From Hyphomicrobium_A sp963722495 (GTDB taxonomy: Bacteria > Pseudomonadota > Alphaproteobacteria > Rhizobiales > Hyphomicrobiaceae): a DNA stretch of 64,000 nt. Each line of letters opens with the position of its first letter. The first letter of the stretch is position 1. A model generated the notes under the pieces. That model saw nothing but the letters and a program-made list of their open reading frames with translations. It made no database searches and was not told the origin of the DNA. Location of the stretch: the NCBI GenBank assembly GCA_963722495.1, contig CAVRND010000021.1, forward strand, positions 1-64,000. Reading direction: 5' to 3'. Of this stretch, positions 1-8,575 are shown in pieces. A program made the position numbers and the translations under genes.

Positions 1-16
1 TTTCTCGATCATCACA

Positions 17-502
17 CTAGCCGCCCTTCTTGGGCGGATATTCGCCCGAGCGACCACCCGATTTGTGCGTCACGCGCACGCCCTCGATGCTCATGTCGCG
101 GTCGACCGCCTTCAGCATGTCGTACAACGTCAGGCAGGCGACAGACACGGCGGTCAGCGCCTCCATCTCGACGCCCGTCTGGCCCGTAAGCCTTACCTCC
201 GACGTCACGCGCACGCCGACCGGGGTTTCTGTCGGCTCGAGGTTGACGACGACCTTGCTGAGGTTGAGCGGATGGCACAGCGGGATCAGCTCGCTCGTGC
301 GCTTGGCCGCCATGATGCCGGCGATGCGGGCGGTGCCGAGCACGTCGCCCTTCGGCGCTTCGCCGCTCTGCAGGAGTGCCAGCGTTTCCGGCGCCATGCT
401 GACGAAGCCCTCGGCCGTGGCCGTGCGCGCGGTCACCGCCTTGTCGGAGACGTCGACCATGCGCGCCTCGCCCTTCTCGTCGATGTGCGAGAGCTTACCC
501 AT
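17..502 (-). CDS. moaC: cyclic pyranopterin monophosphate synthase MoaC
   Basis: MoaC converts the 3',8-cyclo-GTP made by MoaA into cyclic pyranopterin monophosphate, the first committed stage of molybdenum cofactor synthesis in the cytoplasm. The protein starts MGKLSHIDEKGEARMVDVS, the usual MoaC N-terminus, and carries the conserved segments around SELIPLCHPL and VRLTGQTGVEMEALTAV. It is 161 residues, normal for the family. As sequenced the frame is open upstream into trpC, but an ATG at 502 with a weak TAGG ribosome site just before it is the natural start. The trpC-moaC adjacency is common in Rhizobiales. The 3' neighbour lies outside the window. Confidence 0.93.
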   Translation of the reverse strand: MGKLSHIDEKGEARMVDVSDKAVTARTATAEGFVSMAPETLALLQSGEAPKGDVLGTARIAGIMAAKRTSELIPLCHPLNLSKVVVNLEPTETPVGVRVTSEVRLTGQTGVEMEALTAVSVACLTLYDMLKAVDRDMSIEGVRVTHKSGGRSGEYPPKKGG

Positions 503-513
503 CGAGCGCGAAC

Positions 514-1339
514 CTACCCGGCGGTGGGCATGGGGCGTCTCCGCGAGCGAGCGGGCGAGGAGCGTCATCGTCGCCGCCGTCACGTCCTGCTGCCGCATCA
601 GGCTTTCGCCGACCAGGAACGTGTTGACGGCGGCGCGCTCCAGGCGCGCGATGTCGGCCGGCGTGAAGATGCCGCTCTCGCCAATGACGATGCGGTCCTT
701 CGGCACGCGCGGGGCGAGCCGCTCGGTCGTCTCCAACGCCGTCTCGAAGGTCTTCAGGTTGCGATTGTTGATGCCGATGAGGCGGCAGTCGAGCGCTAGT
801 GCGCGATCGAGCTCGGCGTCGTCGTGCACCTCGGCGATGGCGTCCATGCCCCAGTCCTTCGCCGCCTGAGCCAGGTCGCGCGCGACGGTATCGTCCACCT
901 GGGCGAGGATGATGAGGATGCAGTCGGCGCCCCAGGCGCGTGCCTCTGCAACCTGGTAGGTGTCGAGCATGAAGTCCTTGCGCAGCGCCGGCAGCGATGT
1001 CGCCGCGCGCGCCTGCGTCAGGTACTCGGGGGCGCCCTGGAACGAGGGGCCATCGGTGAGCACCGAGAGGCACGCCGCGCCGCCCGCCTCGTAGGCCCTG
1101 GCGAGGCGAGGGGGATCGAAGTCGGCGCGGATCAGGCCCTTCGACGGGCTCGCCTTCTTCACCTCGGCGATCAGCGCCGGCAGCCCCACCTTGTGCTTGG
1201 CCTCGATGGCGCCGGCGAACGGGCGCACGCGCGGGGCGCTGCGGGCCAGCTCCGCGATGACGCGCAGCGGCGTTACCGCCTTGGCGCGCGCGATCTCTTC
1301 CAGCTTGTAGCGCGTGATCTTCTCGAGGATGTCGGCCAT
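514..1339 (-). CDS. trpC: indole-3-glycerol phosphate synthase TrpC (probable +1 error near its 3' end)
   Basis: TrpC closes the indole ring of indole-3-glycerol phosphate in tryptophan synthesis. The protein has the TIM-barrel signature motifs ALIAEVKKASPSKG (about residue 55), FMLDTYQV, INNRNL and GESGIFTP. As sequenced it reads in frame into MoaC, giving a 440-residue product. If one C of the CCCC run at 532-535 is removed, TrpC instead ends at a TAG at 514-516 after a short tail, 11 bases before the moaC ATG, giving about 274 residues, normal for Rhizobiales TrpC. I give that reconstructed end. It is separated from trpD, its usual upstream neighbour, by about 10.4 kb holding an antiphage system and other genes. 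Confidence 0.9.
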
Positions 1340-1507
1340 GGGACCTACGATTGCCGCGGGGTCCGGGAGGATACGCCGCCGGTGCCGCGCTAGCTAGCCG
1401 CGGGGCCGGGGCCGGTCAAGCGGACTGACGTGGGTCAGCGTTTGGAACAGCAGCGAAAAAGGGGCGTTGGAGCGCTAATCGGACATAGCCATTTCAAGGA
1501 AACCGAC

Positions 1508-1738
1508 ATGTCGATCCGCACCTATATTGCGTTCCTCGTCTCCATGATGGTCAACGCCGTCGTGTTCGGCGTCGGCGCCATAGCCGTGCTGACTATCCCG
1601 CAGCTTGAGGCCGATGCATGGTTCTGGCTGCCGCTGGTGGTCGCCGTCAGCTTTATCGTCTCGCCGTTCATCGCCTGGCAGATCGCGCCCATGCTGCGCT
1701 CGCGCTGGCAGCGCCAACATGCGCGGACCGCCGCCTAG
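1508..1738 (+). CDS. small two-helix membrane protein
   Basis: A 76-residue protein with two hydrophobic helices: one around residues 6-30 (rich in V, A, I and ending in TIP) and one around residues 38-60 (beginning FWLPLVVAVSF and ending IAWQI). The tail is short and basic (RSRWQRQHAR). An AAGGA ribosome site sits 8 bases before the ATG, which decides this start over longer open frame upstream. The stop overlaps by 4 bases the end of the converging gene on the other strand. No specific function is recognised; an inner-membrane location is inferred. Confidence 0.6.
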   Translation: MSIRTYIAFLVSMMVNAVVFGVGAIAVLTIPQLEADAWFWLPLVVAVSFIVSPFIAWQIAPMLRSRWQRQHARTAA

Positions 1739-2658
1739 ATTGGTTCGTCGGCGTGGATCTCGACGACGCCGACATCGGCTTCCATGACGTAGACCATCAT
1801 GTCGGGACGCTCGCGCTTGAGGCGTCCGGCGAGGCGGCGGCCTTCGGCGGCGTGCTCGGTGAGCTGCGCATCGCTCCACCGGCTCTCGGCCGGATCGTCG
1901 GGATCAAAGCAGGTGTCGTAGGCGGCGGCCCAGGCGTTCAGATCGGCGGTGAGCTCCGGTGACAGGTCGATCAGCTCGGGCGCAAAGCAGCCGTAACGTT
2001 CCTCATCGAGTGCCCAGAGCGGATCGCACTGGTAGTCGCTCATCACCTTGATGCGTTTGGACTCGTGCGGCGGCAGCGACGGCTCGTCGTGGGCCGCGGC
2101 GGAAAATTCGCTGAAGCCGCCGCCGCTGGTCTTGCGCGGCGACCACCACAGCCCGCGCGCAACGTAGCCGGCGTAGAGCAATAGCGCGGTCGCGATGGCG
2201 ACCAGCGCCGGCGTCGAGGCGTCCTGCACGTCGACGAGACGGCCGCGGTACGCCGCCCAGACAATGAAGGCCGTCGCCGCCGTGAAGATGACGAAGGCGT
2301 TGGTGGTCTGCCGGCGCCCACTCGCATCGGGCGGATCCTCGCGGTCGAAGTAGCGCGGCGCGACGACGTAGATGTAGGCGGCTTGGCCGAGCGACGAGAC
2401 GACGAAAACCCAGGCGGCCAACTCCAGCCCGCCGAGCAGCAGCACGCCGCCGACGACAACCAGCGCCGCGGTGACGAGCAGCCAAGCGTTCTGCGCCGTC
2501 TCCGTGCGCGGCGGCTTTTTCATCGCGATGGCGGCGATGGCCTGATCGATAAGGCGCGACATCAGTCCCGCACGCGTCGCGACATAGCCTGCGAAGGCAT
2601 AGAAGGCGCCGATGACGCGCAGGACGATATCCGTCAGCTCGATGAACTCGGTTTCCAT
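1735..2658 (-). CDS. membrane protein of unknown function with soluble C-terminal domain
   Basis: A protein of 307 residues starting METEFIELTD. The start is chosen because the ATG at 2658 follows a strong GGGGGGAG ribosome site; the open frame extends upstream but across the intergenic operator. It shows four or five hydrophobic segments: near residues 10-30, a long LLVTAALVVVGGVLLLGG segment, a following VFVVSSLGQAAYIYVV segment, AFVIFTAATAFIVWAAY, and LVAIATALLLYAGYVA. The last 100 residues are soluble and acidic, beginning near SDYQCDPLWALDEERYGCF. I do not recognise the family. It is transcribed divergently from the DUF2239 gene, and the palindromes between them could serve both. Confidence 0.65.
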   Translation of the reverse strand: METEFIELTDIVLRVIGAFYAFAGYVATRAGLMSRLIDQAIAAIAMKKPPRTETAQNAWLLVTAALVVVGGVLLLGGLELAAWVFVVSSLGQAAYIYVVAPRYFDREDPPDASGRRQTTNAFVIFTAATAFIVWAAYRGRLVDVQDASTPALVAIATALLLYAGYVARGLWWSPRKTSGGGFSEFSAAAHDEPSLPPHESKRIKVMSDYQCDPLWALDEERYGCFAPELIDLSPELTADLNAWAAAYDTCFDPDDPAESRWSDAQLTEHAAEGRRLAGRLKRERPDMMVYVMEADVGVVEIHADEPI

Positions 2659-2727
2659 GTCTCCCCCCGATGCCGCGGCGAAAATCTCACCGGCCAGGTA
2701 CGGCGTCCAGCGCCGCGGCGGCCAATT

Positions 2728-2773
2728 TATTATCCGGGTGATATTGACAGCCGCATTATTACCCGGGTAATAC
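2728..2773 (+). promoter_or_regulatory. sigma70-like promoter with two palindromic operator copies
   Basis: TTGACA at 2744-2749 and TAATAC at 2768-2773 are 18 bases apart and lie 26 bases before the DUF2239 start, a near-consensus housekeeping promoter. The perfect 16-bp palindrome TATTACCCGGGTAATA (2757-2772) covers the -10 element. A second, imperfect copy (2728-2743) lies just upstream of the -35, centre to centre 29 bases. This arrangement predicts repression by a dimeric regulator, acting on the DUF2239 gene and perhaps on the divergent membrane gene. Confidence 0.7.
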
Positions 2774-2798
2774 GCTGCGACCGAAACCGGAGCGCGCG

Positions 2799-3332
2799 AT
2801 GGCCAGCGACACCCCTTCCACCTGCACGGCATTCCGCGGCGACGCTGTGCTCGCCAGCGGCGCGCGCGATGCGGTAACCGCAGCGGTCAAGGCGACGGCC
2901 GAGGCTGCGCCCACCGCGTCGGTGCTGACGTTCGACGACGCCACGGGCGCCGTCATCGACCTCGATCTGCGCGCCGTGCCCGCAGCTGACACCGCGGAGG
3001 AGCCGCGCGGCCGCGGGCGCCCCAAGCTGGGCGTCGTCGCCCGCGAGGTGACGCTGCTGCCGCAGCACTGGGACTGGCTGGCGGCGCAGCCGGGCGGCGC
3101 CTCGGTGACGCTGCGCAAGCTGGTGCATGCGGCGCGATCGGCGAGCGAAAACAACGCCTCCGCCAAGCACGCCGCCGCCTACAAGTTTATGGCGGCGATG
3201 GCGGGCGATAGGCCCGGTTTCGAGGAGGCGGCGCGCGCGCTGTTCGCCGGCGCCTACGATCGATTGGCGCAGCAGATGGCCGCCTGGCCGACGGACGTGC
3301 GCGCCTATGCCCTGCGGCTGGCGCGCGGTTAA
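2799..3332 (+). CDS. DUF2239 family protein, possible ribbon-helix-helix autoregulator
   Basis: A 177-residue protein with the typical DUF2239 order: TAFRGD near the N-terminus, a VLTFDDATG...IDLDLR strand pair (residues 48-62), and the conserved core RGRGRPKLGVVAREVTLLP (from about residue 73) followed by HWDWL, AAQPGGAS and TLRKLV. The core reads like an AT-hook-type RGRPK plus a ribbon-helix-helix fold: strand REVTLL, helix PQHWDWLAAQ, turn PGGAS, helix VTLRKLV. That DNA-binding role is my inference; the family is annotated only as unknown. The gene sits behind a strong promoter covered by a perfect palindrome, which fits autoregulation. The C-terminal third is helical. Confidence 0.85.
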   Translation: MASDTPSTCTAFRGDAVLASGARDAVTAAVKATAEAAPTASVLTFDDATGAVIDLDLRAVPAADTAEEPRGRGRPKLGVVAREVTLLPQHWDWLAAQPGGASVTLRKLVHAARSASENNASAKHAAAYKFMAAMAGDRPGFEEAARALFAGAYDRLAQQMAAWPTDVRAYALRLARG

Positions 3333-3465
3333 CGCATGCCGCGCCCGCTATGGCTAATGCACATAAACCCTGGTGAGCTTGCCACGCCAAAGCCCCAAGG
3401 AAATCGGATATAGGCTTTTCGCTTCGTGCGCCGCGGCGCGCCCAGCGACAAATCGAGGAGGCTCG

Positions 3466-4713
3466 ATGCCCACTTCGCCCGTCACGGCTCGACGCGCCAT
3501 AACCGTTGCGGCGCTCGCCTGCGCATTGCTCGGCTTTGTCCCGGCCGCCGCGCACGCCGTCGACGCGGCGACGGAAGCCGGCACGGAGACGGCGATGAAG
3601 GCCGCCATGGCCGAGTACCGCAAGAAGCTCGCCGCCTACACCAAGGCCTACGACGCCTTCGACAAGACCGCCGGCCCCTACTGGCGCGACGTCACCGACA
3701 AGCGCTCGCGCCGCCGCACCAAGGTGGCCAACAACATGCGTCTCACCGCCGACGACTACGTGATGACGCAGCCGCCGGTCTACAACGGCCCCGACAAGCC
3801 GGAGAACCCGCTGCAGCCCGGCAAGAAGAACAGCGAGATCCCCGACGTCGAAGATTTCCTCGCCAACGCGCAGGCCGAGTTCGGCTTCGTCCCCGAGGCG
3901 CCCGCCGACGAGGTCACCTACAAGCGCGCCTACGCCAAGGTCGCCGCCGCCGCCGGCCTCACCAAGGAAGCGGCCGTCAAGATCTACGGCTTTGAATCGG
4001 GCGGCGACGGCAAGTACGACATCCAGGCCGGGCGCGAGTACGACAGGAAGGCGCGCGTCATCTCCACGGCGCTGGGCTACAACCAGCTGCTGACCACCAA
4101 CACGGTCGGCCTGCTGGCCGAGGACGGCGACGACTTCCTCGCCGCGCTGAACGCCAAGGCGCAAGGCGCCGACGCCGACCGCAAGGCCGCGCTGGCCGAC
4201 AAGACCGCCAAGCTGAAGAAGATGATCGCCTTCGCCCGCACGGTGCCGAACGACTGGAACGCGCACGGGCGCCTCGCCAACACGCCCAAGGGCATCGGCG
4301 TGCACGCCCTCAACCTCGACATCGACGTCGGCCCGCTGCTGCAGACGCGCAAGCTGACCACGTCGGTCGAGTTCGCCCGCCGCAAGGGCTACACCGCCCC
4401 GCTCACCGCCGCCGAGCTGGAGATGATGAACCTCACCGGCGACGGCAACGGCTACGACATGCTGACCATGCCGAAAGCCCTGCGCGAGAAGGTGCCGACC
4501 ACCAACTTCTTCCAGCGCGGCGGCTATGAGCGCAACCCGGTGGCGGCGCGCAACAACACCGTCGCCAAGCTGATCGCGGCCACCGACGCCAAGATGGTGC
4601 AGGAATCCAGGCTGCCCGGCGCCAAGGACCTCGCCGCCGCCTTCGACGCTGTCACCACCGCCGCGCGCGTAGGTCGTGCGCCGCGTGGCGTCGCCGGCTT
4701 TGACAAGAGGTAG
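3466..4713 (+). CDS. exported protein with lysozyme/transglycosylase-like motif
   Basis: A 415-residue protein starting MPTSPVTARR after a GAGGAG ribosome site; the longer open frame upstream is rejected because of this site and the signal peptide. The N-terminal 33 residues form a Sec signal ending AAAHA. The mature part is lysine- and aspartate-rich. Around residues 165-215 it reads IYGFESGGDGKYDIQAG then ISTALGYNQLL, which resembles the E-S-G-G...G-Y-x-Q pattern of lytic transglycosylases and goose-type lysozymes. If the match is right the glutamate in FESGG would be catalytic and the substrate periplasmic peptidoglycan. This is inferred from motif shape only. The next gene begins 4 bases downstream. 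Confidence 0.65.
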   Translation: MPTSPVTARRAITVAALACALLGFVPAAAHAVDAATEAGTETAMKAAMAEYRKKLAAYTKAYDAFDKTAGPYWRDVTDKRSRRRTKVANNMRLTADDYVMTQPPVYNGPDKPENPLQPGKKNSEIPDVEDFLANAQAEFGFVPEAPADEVTYKRAYAKVAAAAGLTKEAAVKIYGFESGGDGKYDIQAGREYDRKARVISTALGYNQLLTTNTVGLLAEDGDDFLAALNAKAQGADADRKAALADKTAKLKKMIAFARTVPNDWNAHGRLANTPKGIGVHALNLDIDVGPLLQTRKLTTSVEFARRKGYTAPLTAAELEMMNLTGDGNGYDMLTMPKALREKVPTTNFFQRGGYERNPVAARNNTVAKLIAATDAKMVQESRLPGAKDLAAAFDAVTTAARVGRAPRGVAGFDKR

Positions 4714-4717
4714 AAAT

Positions 4718-5539
4718 ATGCCCGCAGCCAAAGACGTGGCGGCAGCGAACGGCGACCGCAACCTGGCACTGTTCTGCGACTTCGAGAACATTGCGCTCGG
4801 CGTGCGCGACAGCCAGTACGCCGATTTCGACATGCGGCTCGTCGTCCAGAAGCTGCTGGTCAAGGGCAGCATCGTCGTCAAGAAGGCGTATTGCGATTGG
4901 GAGCGCTACAAGACCTACAAGAAGGCCATGCACGAGGCGGCGTTCGAGCTCATCGAAATACCGCACGTCCGCCAATCGGGTAAGAACTCGGCCGACATCC
5001 GCATGGTCGTTGATGCGCTCGACCTCTGCTACACCAAGGAGCACATCGACACGTTCGTCATCATCTCCGGTGATTCCGATTTCTCGCCGCTGGTCAGCAA
5101 GCTGCGCGAGAATGCGAAAACCGTGATCGGCGTCGGCGTCAAGAACTCCACGTCCGACCTGCTGATCAGCAATTGCGACGAGTTCATCTTCTATGACGAT
5201 TTGGTGCGCGAGGTACCGGCCCCGCGCAAGGACAACAGGCCGGCGCGGCGCTTGCCGGCAGCCAAGGCGGCGAAACCGCAGCAAGACCGCAAGCAGGAAG
5301 GGATCGATCTCGTCTTGGAGACGACGAAGGCGCTGGACGCGGAGCGGGGCGACACGGCCAAGCTCTGGGGATCGATGATCAAGCAGACGCTGAAGCGCCG
5401 TCACCCCGGGTTCAATGAGTTCTTTTACGGGTTCGCCTCCTTCAACGAGCTGCTCGAGGAGGCGCAGGCGCGCGGCTATCTCAAGCTCGAGCTGGATGAG
5501 AAGTCGGGCGGCTATGTCATCGAGAGCGTGACGCCCTGA
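4718..5539 (+). CDS. NYN-domain protein, LabA-like, with C-terminal OST-HTH-type domain
   Basis: A 273-residue cytoplasmic protein. Residues about 15-165 form a NYN (PIN-like) RNase domain: the strand LALFCDFENI with the first acidic residues, NSADIRMVVDAL, and IISGDSDFSPLVSKLRE with the metal-binding D-S-D. A basic linker (KDNRPARRLPAAKAAK) leads to a C-terminal LOTUS/OST-HTH-like domain (about 195-273) with WGSMIKQTLKRRHPGFNE and GYLKLE, predicted to bind RNA. The family is expected to cut or bind structured RNA; the target is unknown. AAGAGG lies 7 bases before the ATG. It directly follows the exported protein gene and may be co-transcribed with it. Confidence 0.85.
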   Translation: MPAAKDVAAANGDRNLALFCDFENIALGVRDSQYADFDMRLVVQKLLVKGSIVVKKAYCDWERYKTYKKAMHEAAFELIEIPHVRQSGKNSADIRMVVDALDLCYTKEHIDTFVIISGDSDFSPLVSKLRENAKTVIGVGVKNSTSDLLISNCDEFIFYDDLVREVPAPRKDNRPARRLPAAKAAKPQQDRKQEGIDLVLETTKALDAERGDTAKLWGSMIKQTLKRRHPGFNEFFYGFASFNELLEEAQARGYLKLELDEKSGGYVIESVTP

Positions 5540-5580
5540 CGGCGACGTTCTGCCGACGAGAGCGCCGATGCTTGCTCAGG

Positions 5581-5717
5581 TGTCATCCTCGGCTTTAGGC
5601 CGAGGACCCAGCCATCAACGGGTTCCATCGTCCGAGGGACTCGCTGGGCTGTTTCACCCAACAGCAATGCTTGGAGCACTGGTTAGGTGGGTCCTCGGAC
5701 CAAGTCCGAGGATGACA
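5581..5717. repeat. dispersed palindromic repeat, copy 1
   Basis: A 137-bp element bounded by a perfect 12-bp inverted repeat (TGTCATCCTCGG at 5581-5592, its complement at 5706-5717). Inside each end is a smaller hairpin (TCCTCGGC/GCCGAGGA at 5586-5606 and TCCTCGGAC/GTCCGAGGA at 5692-5712). The middle is unrelated to copy 2. It also shares the flanking GATGCTTGCTCAGG with copy 2 (9844-10005). It has no coding content and looks like a non-autonomous REP/MITE-type element. It lies on one side of the antiphage region, copy 2 on the other. Confidence 0.85.
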
Positions 5718-5777
5718 GTGTGGGATCGGACACCGTGGGTGAGAGGAACGAACGGCAGGCCGTGGCGTTCGCCCCTC

Positions 5778-6023
5778 ATGCAGCCAGACACCCCGACGCC
5801 CGACACGCCGCAGCCCGACAATCCCATCCCGTCGCCGCCGTCCAATCCCGATCCGGACGTGCCGATGCCGCAGGGCCGGACGGCGATCCCCGACCCATGC
5901 CGCCCGCCCGAGGGCGACCCGCCGGCGCGCGATCCCACGCAGCCGCAGGAGCTCCCCGGCGAGCCGAGCCGTCCCGTGGTCGAGCCGCCGGATTCCCCCA
6001 ACCGCGGCACGCCCGATCGCTGA
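5778..6023 (+). CDS. small proline-rich protein
   Basis: An open frame of 81 residues made almost entirely of P, D, T, N and S in short repeats (such as PDTPTPDTPQPDNP). There is no signal peptide and no recognisable domain. The start ATG at 5778 lacks a clear ribosome site, so translation is uncertain. Similar short proline-rich hypotheticals occur in Rhizobiales as far as I recall, but the composition alone cannot prove homology. It begins about 60 bases after the palindromic repeat. Confidence 0.4.
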   Translation: MQPDTPTPDTPQPDNPIPSPPSNPDPDVPMPQGRTAIPDPCRPPEGDPPARDPTQPQELPGEPSRPVVEPPDSPNRGTPDR

Positions 6024-6045
6024 GTGTGGCGCAGCGCCGGCGCGC

Positions 6046-6606
6046 CTAAGTGCCCGGCTTCACGTCCGCCGGCAGCACCGCGTTCTTGACCAGGTAGCGC
6101 AGGCTGCGCGACCAGCTGTCGTCGGTGTTGCCGCGCAGGTCGACGCTCTTCGTCAGCAGCATGCGCCCCGACTTCACGTCGGCCATGTAGACGTTCATGT
6201 TGAGGATCAGGTTGGACACCTTCTGCACGCGGATCCAGGCGACGATGTCGGCCCCCAGCGTGCGCCCGTAGTCGATCTCGCAGCCCCCGCAGGCGCCGAC
6301 CGTCTGGCCGGCGCCGATCTGCTTCTCCACCGCCTCCGTCGTCGGGACGATCCTGAAGCGGCCGCTGTCGGCCAGCGCTTGCGTGAACTCAGCGCCGGTG
6401 CGCGCCAGCCGCACCTCCTCCGACGTGGTGGTCGGCTCCAGGGCAGCGTTGTCGTTCTGGAAGTGCGTGCCGAGGAAGGCGAGCGTGGGCGGGGCGGTGG
6501 CGTGGGTGGGTGCGGGCGGGGTGAGCAGGATGGCCAGCCCCAGGCATCCGACCAGCCACCCGCAGCGTCGCTGGAGGTGTAACGTCAGTGGCACGCGTTC
6601 TCCCAT
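6046..6606 (-). CDS. exported DUF3280/DUF2380-type protein
   Basis: A 186-residue protein with an N-terminal signal (basic start, hydrophobic LVGCLGLAILL, cleavage after about THA). The mature part contains SGRFRIVP, then a C-x-x-C (GACGGCEI), then LGADIVAWIRVQKVSNLILNMN and VDLRGNTDDSWSRSLRYLV. This pattern matches the DUF3280/DUF2380 family, periplasmic proteins often found with PQQ-dependent dehydrogenase genes, although no such gene is nearby here. Function unknown. It lies between the proline-rich ORF and hamB, on the same strand as the antiphage genes but with the GC-rich composition of the rest of the chromosome, so it is probably not part of that system. Confidence 0.7.
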   Translation of the reverse strand: MGERVPLTLHLQRRCGWLVGCLGLAILLTPPAPTHATAPPTLAFLGTHFQNDNAALEPTTTSEEVRLARTGAEFTQALADSGRFRIVPTTEAVEKQIGAGQTVGACGGCEIDYGRTLGADIVAWIRVQKVSNLILNMNVYMADVKSGRMLLTKSVDLRGNTDDSWSRSLRYLVKNAVLPADVKPGT

Positions 6607-6663
6607 AGCAATTATTGGAGAAGAAACGTCCCAACTGACACGCTGTTCCTCGGCTGCCGGCGC

Positions 6664-8575
6664 CTAGGATCGTAGACCAAGCTTAAGCAGCTCTGCCTCA
6701 AATCCCGACAAACCGAGCCGCGAAGGTGCTTCGGGACTTGCTAACGCAGCGCGTGCCCCGTCGACATCATCAGCGTCAAGCCGACCTGCAATTCGCTGAA
6801 CTAATGGAAGCGGTACGCCATACTCATCCAGCGCTCTAAGCTCGCCGGGTAGGAAAAGGTTCTGAAGCTGGGCGGCGTATACGCGATAGTTCACAACATC
6901 CTCGCCGAGGACGACGTCAGCAATATCGTTCAATGCCCTGAGCACCTGGGCAAATGTATACTCAGCCCCTCGAAGAAAATTGAAGCACTGGTCGATCTGC
7001 GGTTGCGCTGCGGGCCCAACGTCACGAACAAAACCGTCGAGATAACCCCTCATGCTGCCGCTGCGACGAAGCCGATCGGAAAAAAGGGCTAACTGCTTTG
7101 GCGTTCTAATATCATGCTTGGGAAACCTCAGACCCGTCCAAACTAGCCCAAACGTCGCCTCTATCTGATTGAAGGATGGAACGCCTTTCCACCCAAGCAA
7201 GGTATGCGGGCTGGAGAACTCATCGGCTAGCGTCTCTGCCAAGGCGTTCAGCTCGTCGATGCCAAATTCTGCCCACGTCGCCAGCAACTTTGCCGGCAAG
7301 GCGCTAGAGTTTGTAATAGCTTTCTTTCTTCGCCGAGCAACTTGCGTTAACGCATCGTCTTCCAGCTGTACTAACAGTTCGGGCATCATCAATTCGTCTG
7401 TTCCGAATAACGGTATCCTGACGGCGAAGTCCGATTCCTTTGGAGCCGGATTATACATGTAGATCTTTCCAATGTTGTGGCGAAACATTCGTCCCGCCCG
7501 TCCTTTAATATTATCAAACGTAAATCGATCCAGTTTTGTGGTGCTTATATTGCGATCGAAGATAAAGACATTCTCCGCGGCCGTATTTACGCCTTCAATC
7601 ATAGATGATGTGCATACGATGGCTGCCAGATCCCCCTTATTAAAAAGCGAAATCATTAGATAAGCAATCGACCTAGGTATTCTCCCATGGTGAATGCCAA
7701 CCCCGCGCGCCACGCTCTCAGCAAGGACCCATTGGGGATGAAAGTATTGCTTGAGCCATTCCCCGAAGTCAGCGCAGAAACTGGTTTCCGTAAAAATATC
7801 AGCTTCTAGGAGCTTATAAGTAAGCCTGGCCGCGGAGGGCGGGGATTGGACATAAATAAGCGAGCTCGAGCCTTTAACTGTGCGAAGATCCCGTATTAAT
7901 GCCTCCGGGTCTGGGCCCTCTTTAGTCCTGTCGATTATATCGGCGGTTACGGGACTGTACTTCGTTCGAATAAATTCGACGTCGTTCCGAAACTGTTTGA
8001 TATTGGGAACGTCGTCTATCGATGGGCCTAATAGATAAATTTGCTTTGCCCGGCGACTGTGTCGGGCGAGAATTGCATTCAACGCCACTGATCTCTGGTC
8101 TTCTCGCTCCAGGTCAAGCTTGTAGAACTCATCGATAATAAACAGATCAATGTTCTGAATATCGGTTCTTTCAAGCAGACGTTCCTGTGTGCCAATATAT
8201 ATAGCGTTATCCCAGTTCTCGAACCTGGGAACTTCGAGTAATGATCTGATATTTAGGAAAAGCACGCGTCATCCGCCGCCGGAATTCGTCGAGAAGCGCG
8301 ATTGTCGGAACAACCGCAACTACTGTGTGTGGCGTTTGGAAGGCAATTAGCGCATCGATTAGCAAGCTTTTCCCAAAGCTCGTCGGAGCGGACAGAATTA
8401 TGCTGCGGCCGTCAGCAAGCTTGTTGAAGACGATTGCCTGTTCGATATGGAAAATGGTGTCCGAAAGACCTGGCGCTCGCATGATTTCAATGGCTAGTTC
8501 GTCCCGCCAAGTCCCGCCGCGCGCACCGCGCACGTACGGAAACAGGCCGGCTTCCCTAGCAATGGCGTCAATCAT
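6664..8575 (-). CDS. hamB: Hachiman helicase HamB (one frame break near 8225)
   Basis: HamB is the superfamily 2 helicase of the Hachiman antiphage system; it senses damaged or foreign DNA and controls the HamA nuclease. The reconstructed 636-residue protein has the Walker A motif SAPTSFGKS (about residue 62), motif Ia VVPTIALLDE, a Walker B IIDEFYKL (about residue 150), SSMIEGVNTAA and motif VI KGRAGRMFRH (about residue 360). The frame breaks near 8210-8235, between ITRSSQV and NWDNAIYIGTQERLLE; the total span modulo 3 fits a single extra base. The start ATG overlaps the preceding small ORF by 4 bases, with AAAGG upstream. Codon use and base composition are AT-richer than neighbours, indicating acquisition by transfer. 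About 640 residues seems short for HamB. Confidence 0.87.

Noticed and set aside
3187..4881. A 564-residue minus-strand open frame
   Set aside because: It is the antisense shadow of the exported protein gene 3466-4713; valine/glycine/arginine-rich with no family features or ribosome site.
5568..6023. A 151-residue ORF starting in the palindromic repeat
   Set aside because: The first 70 residues translate the repeat element, which has a counterpart at 9828 in another context; only the part from 5778 might be coding.
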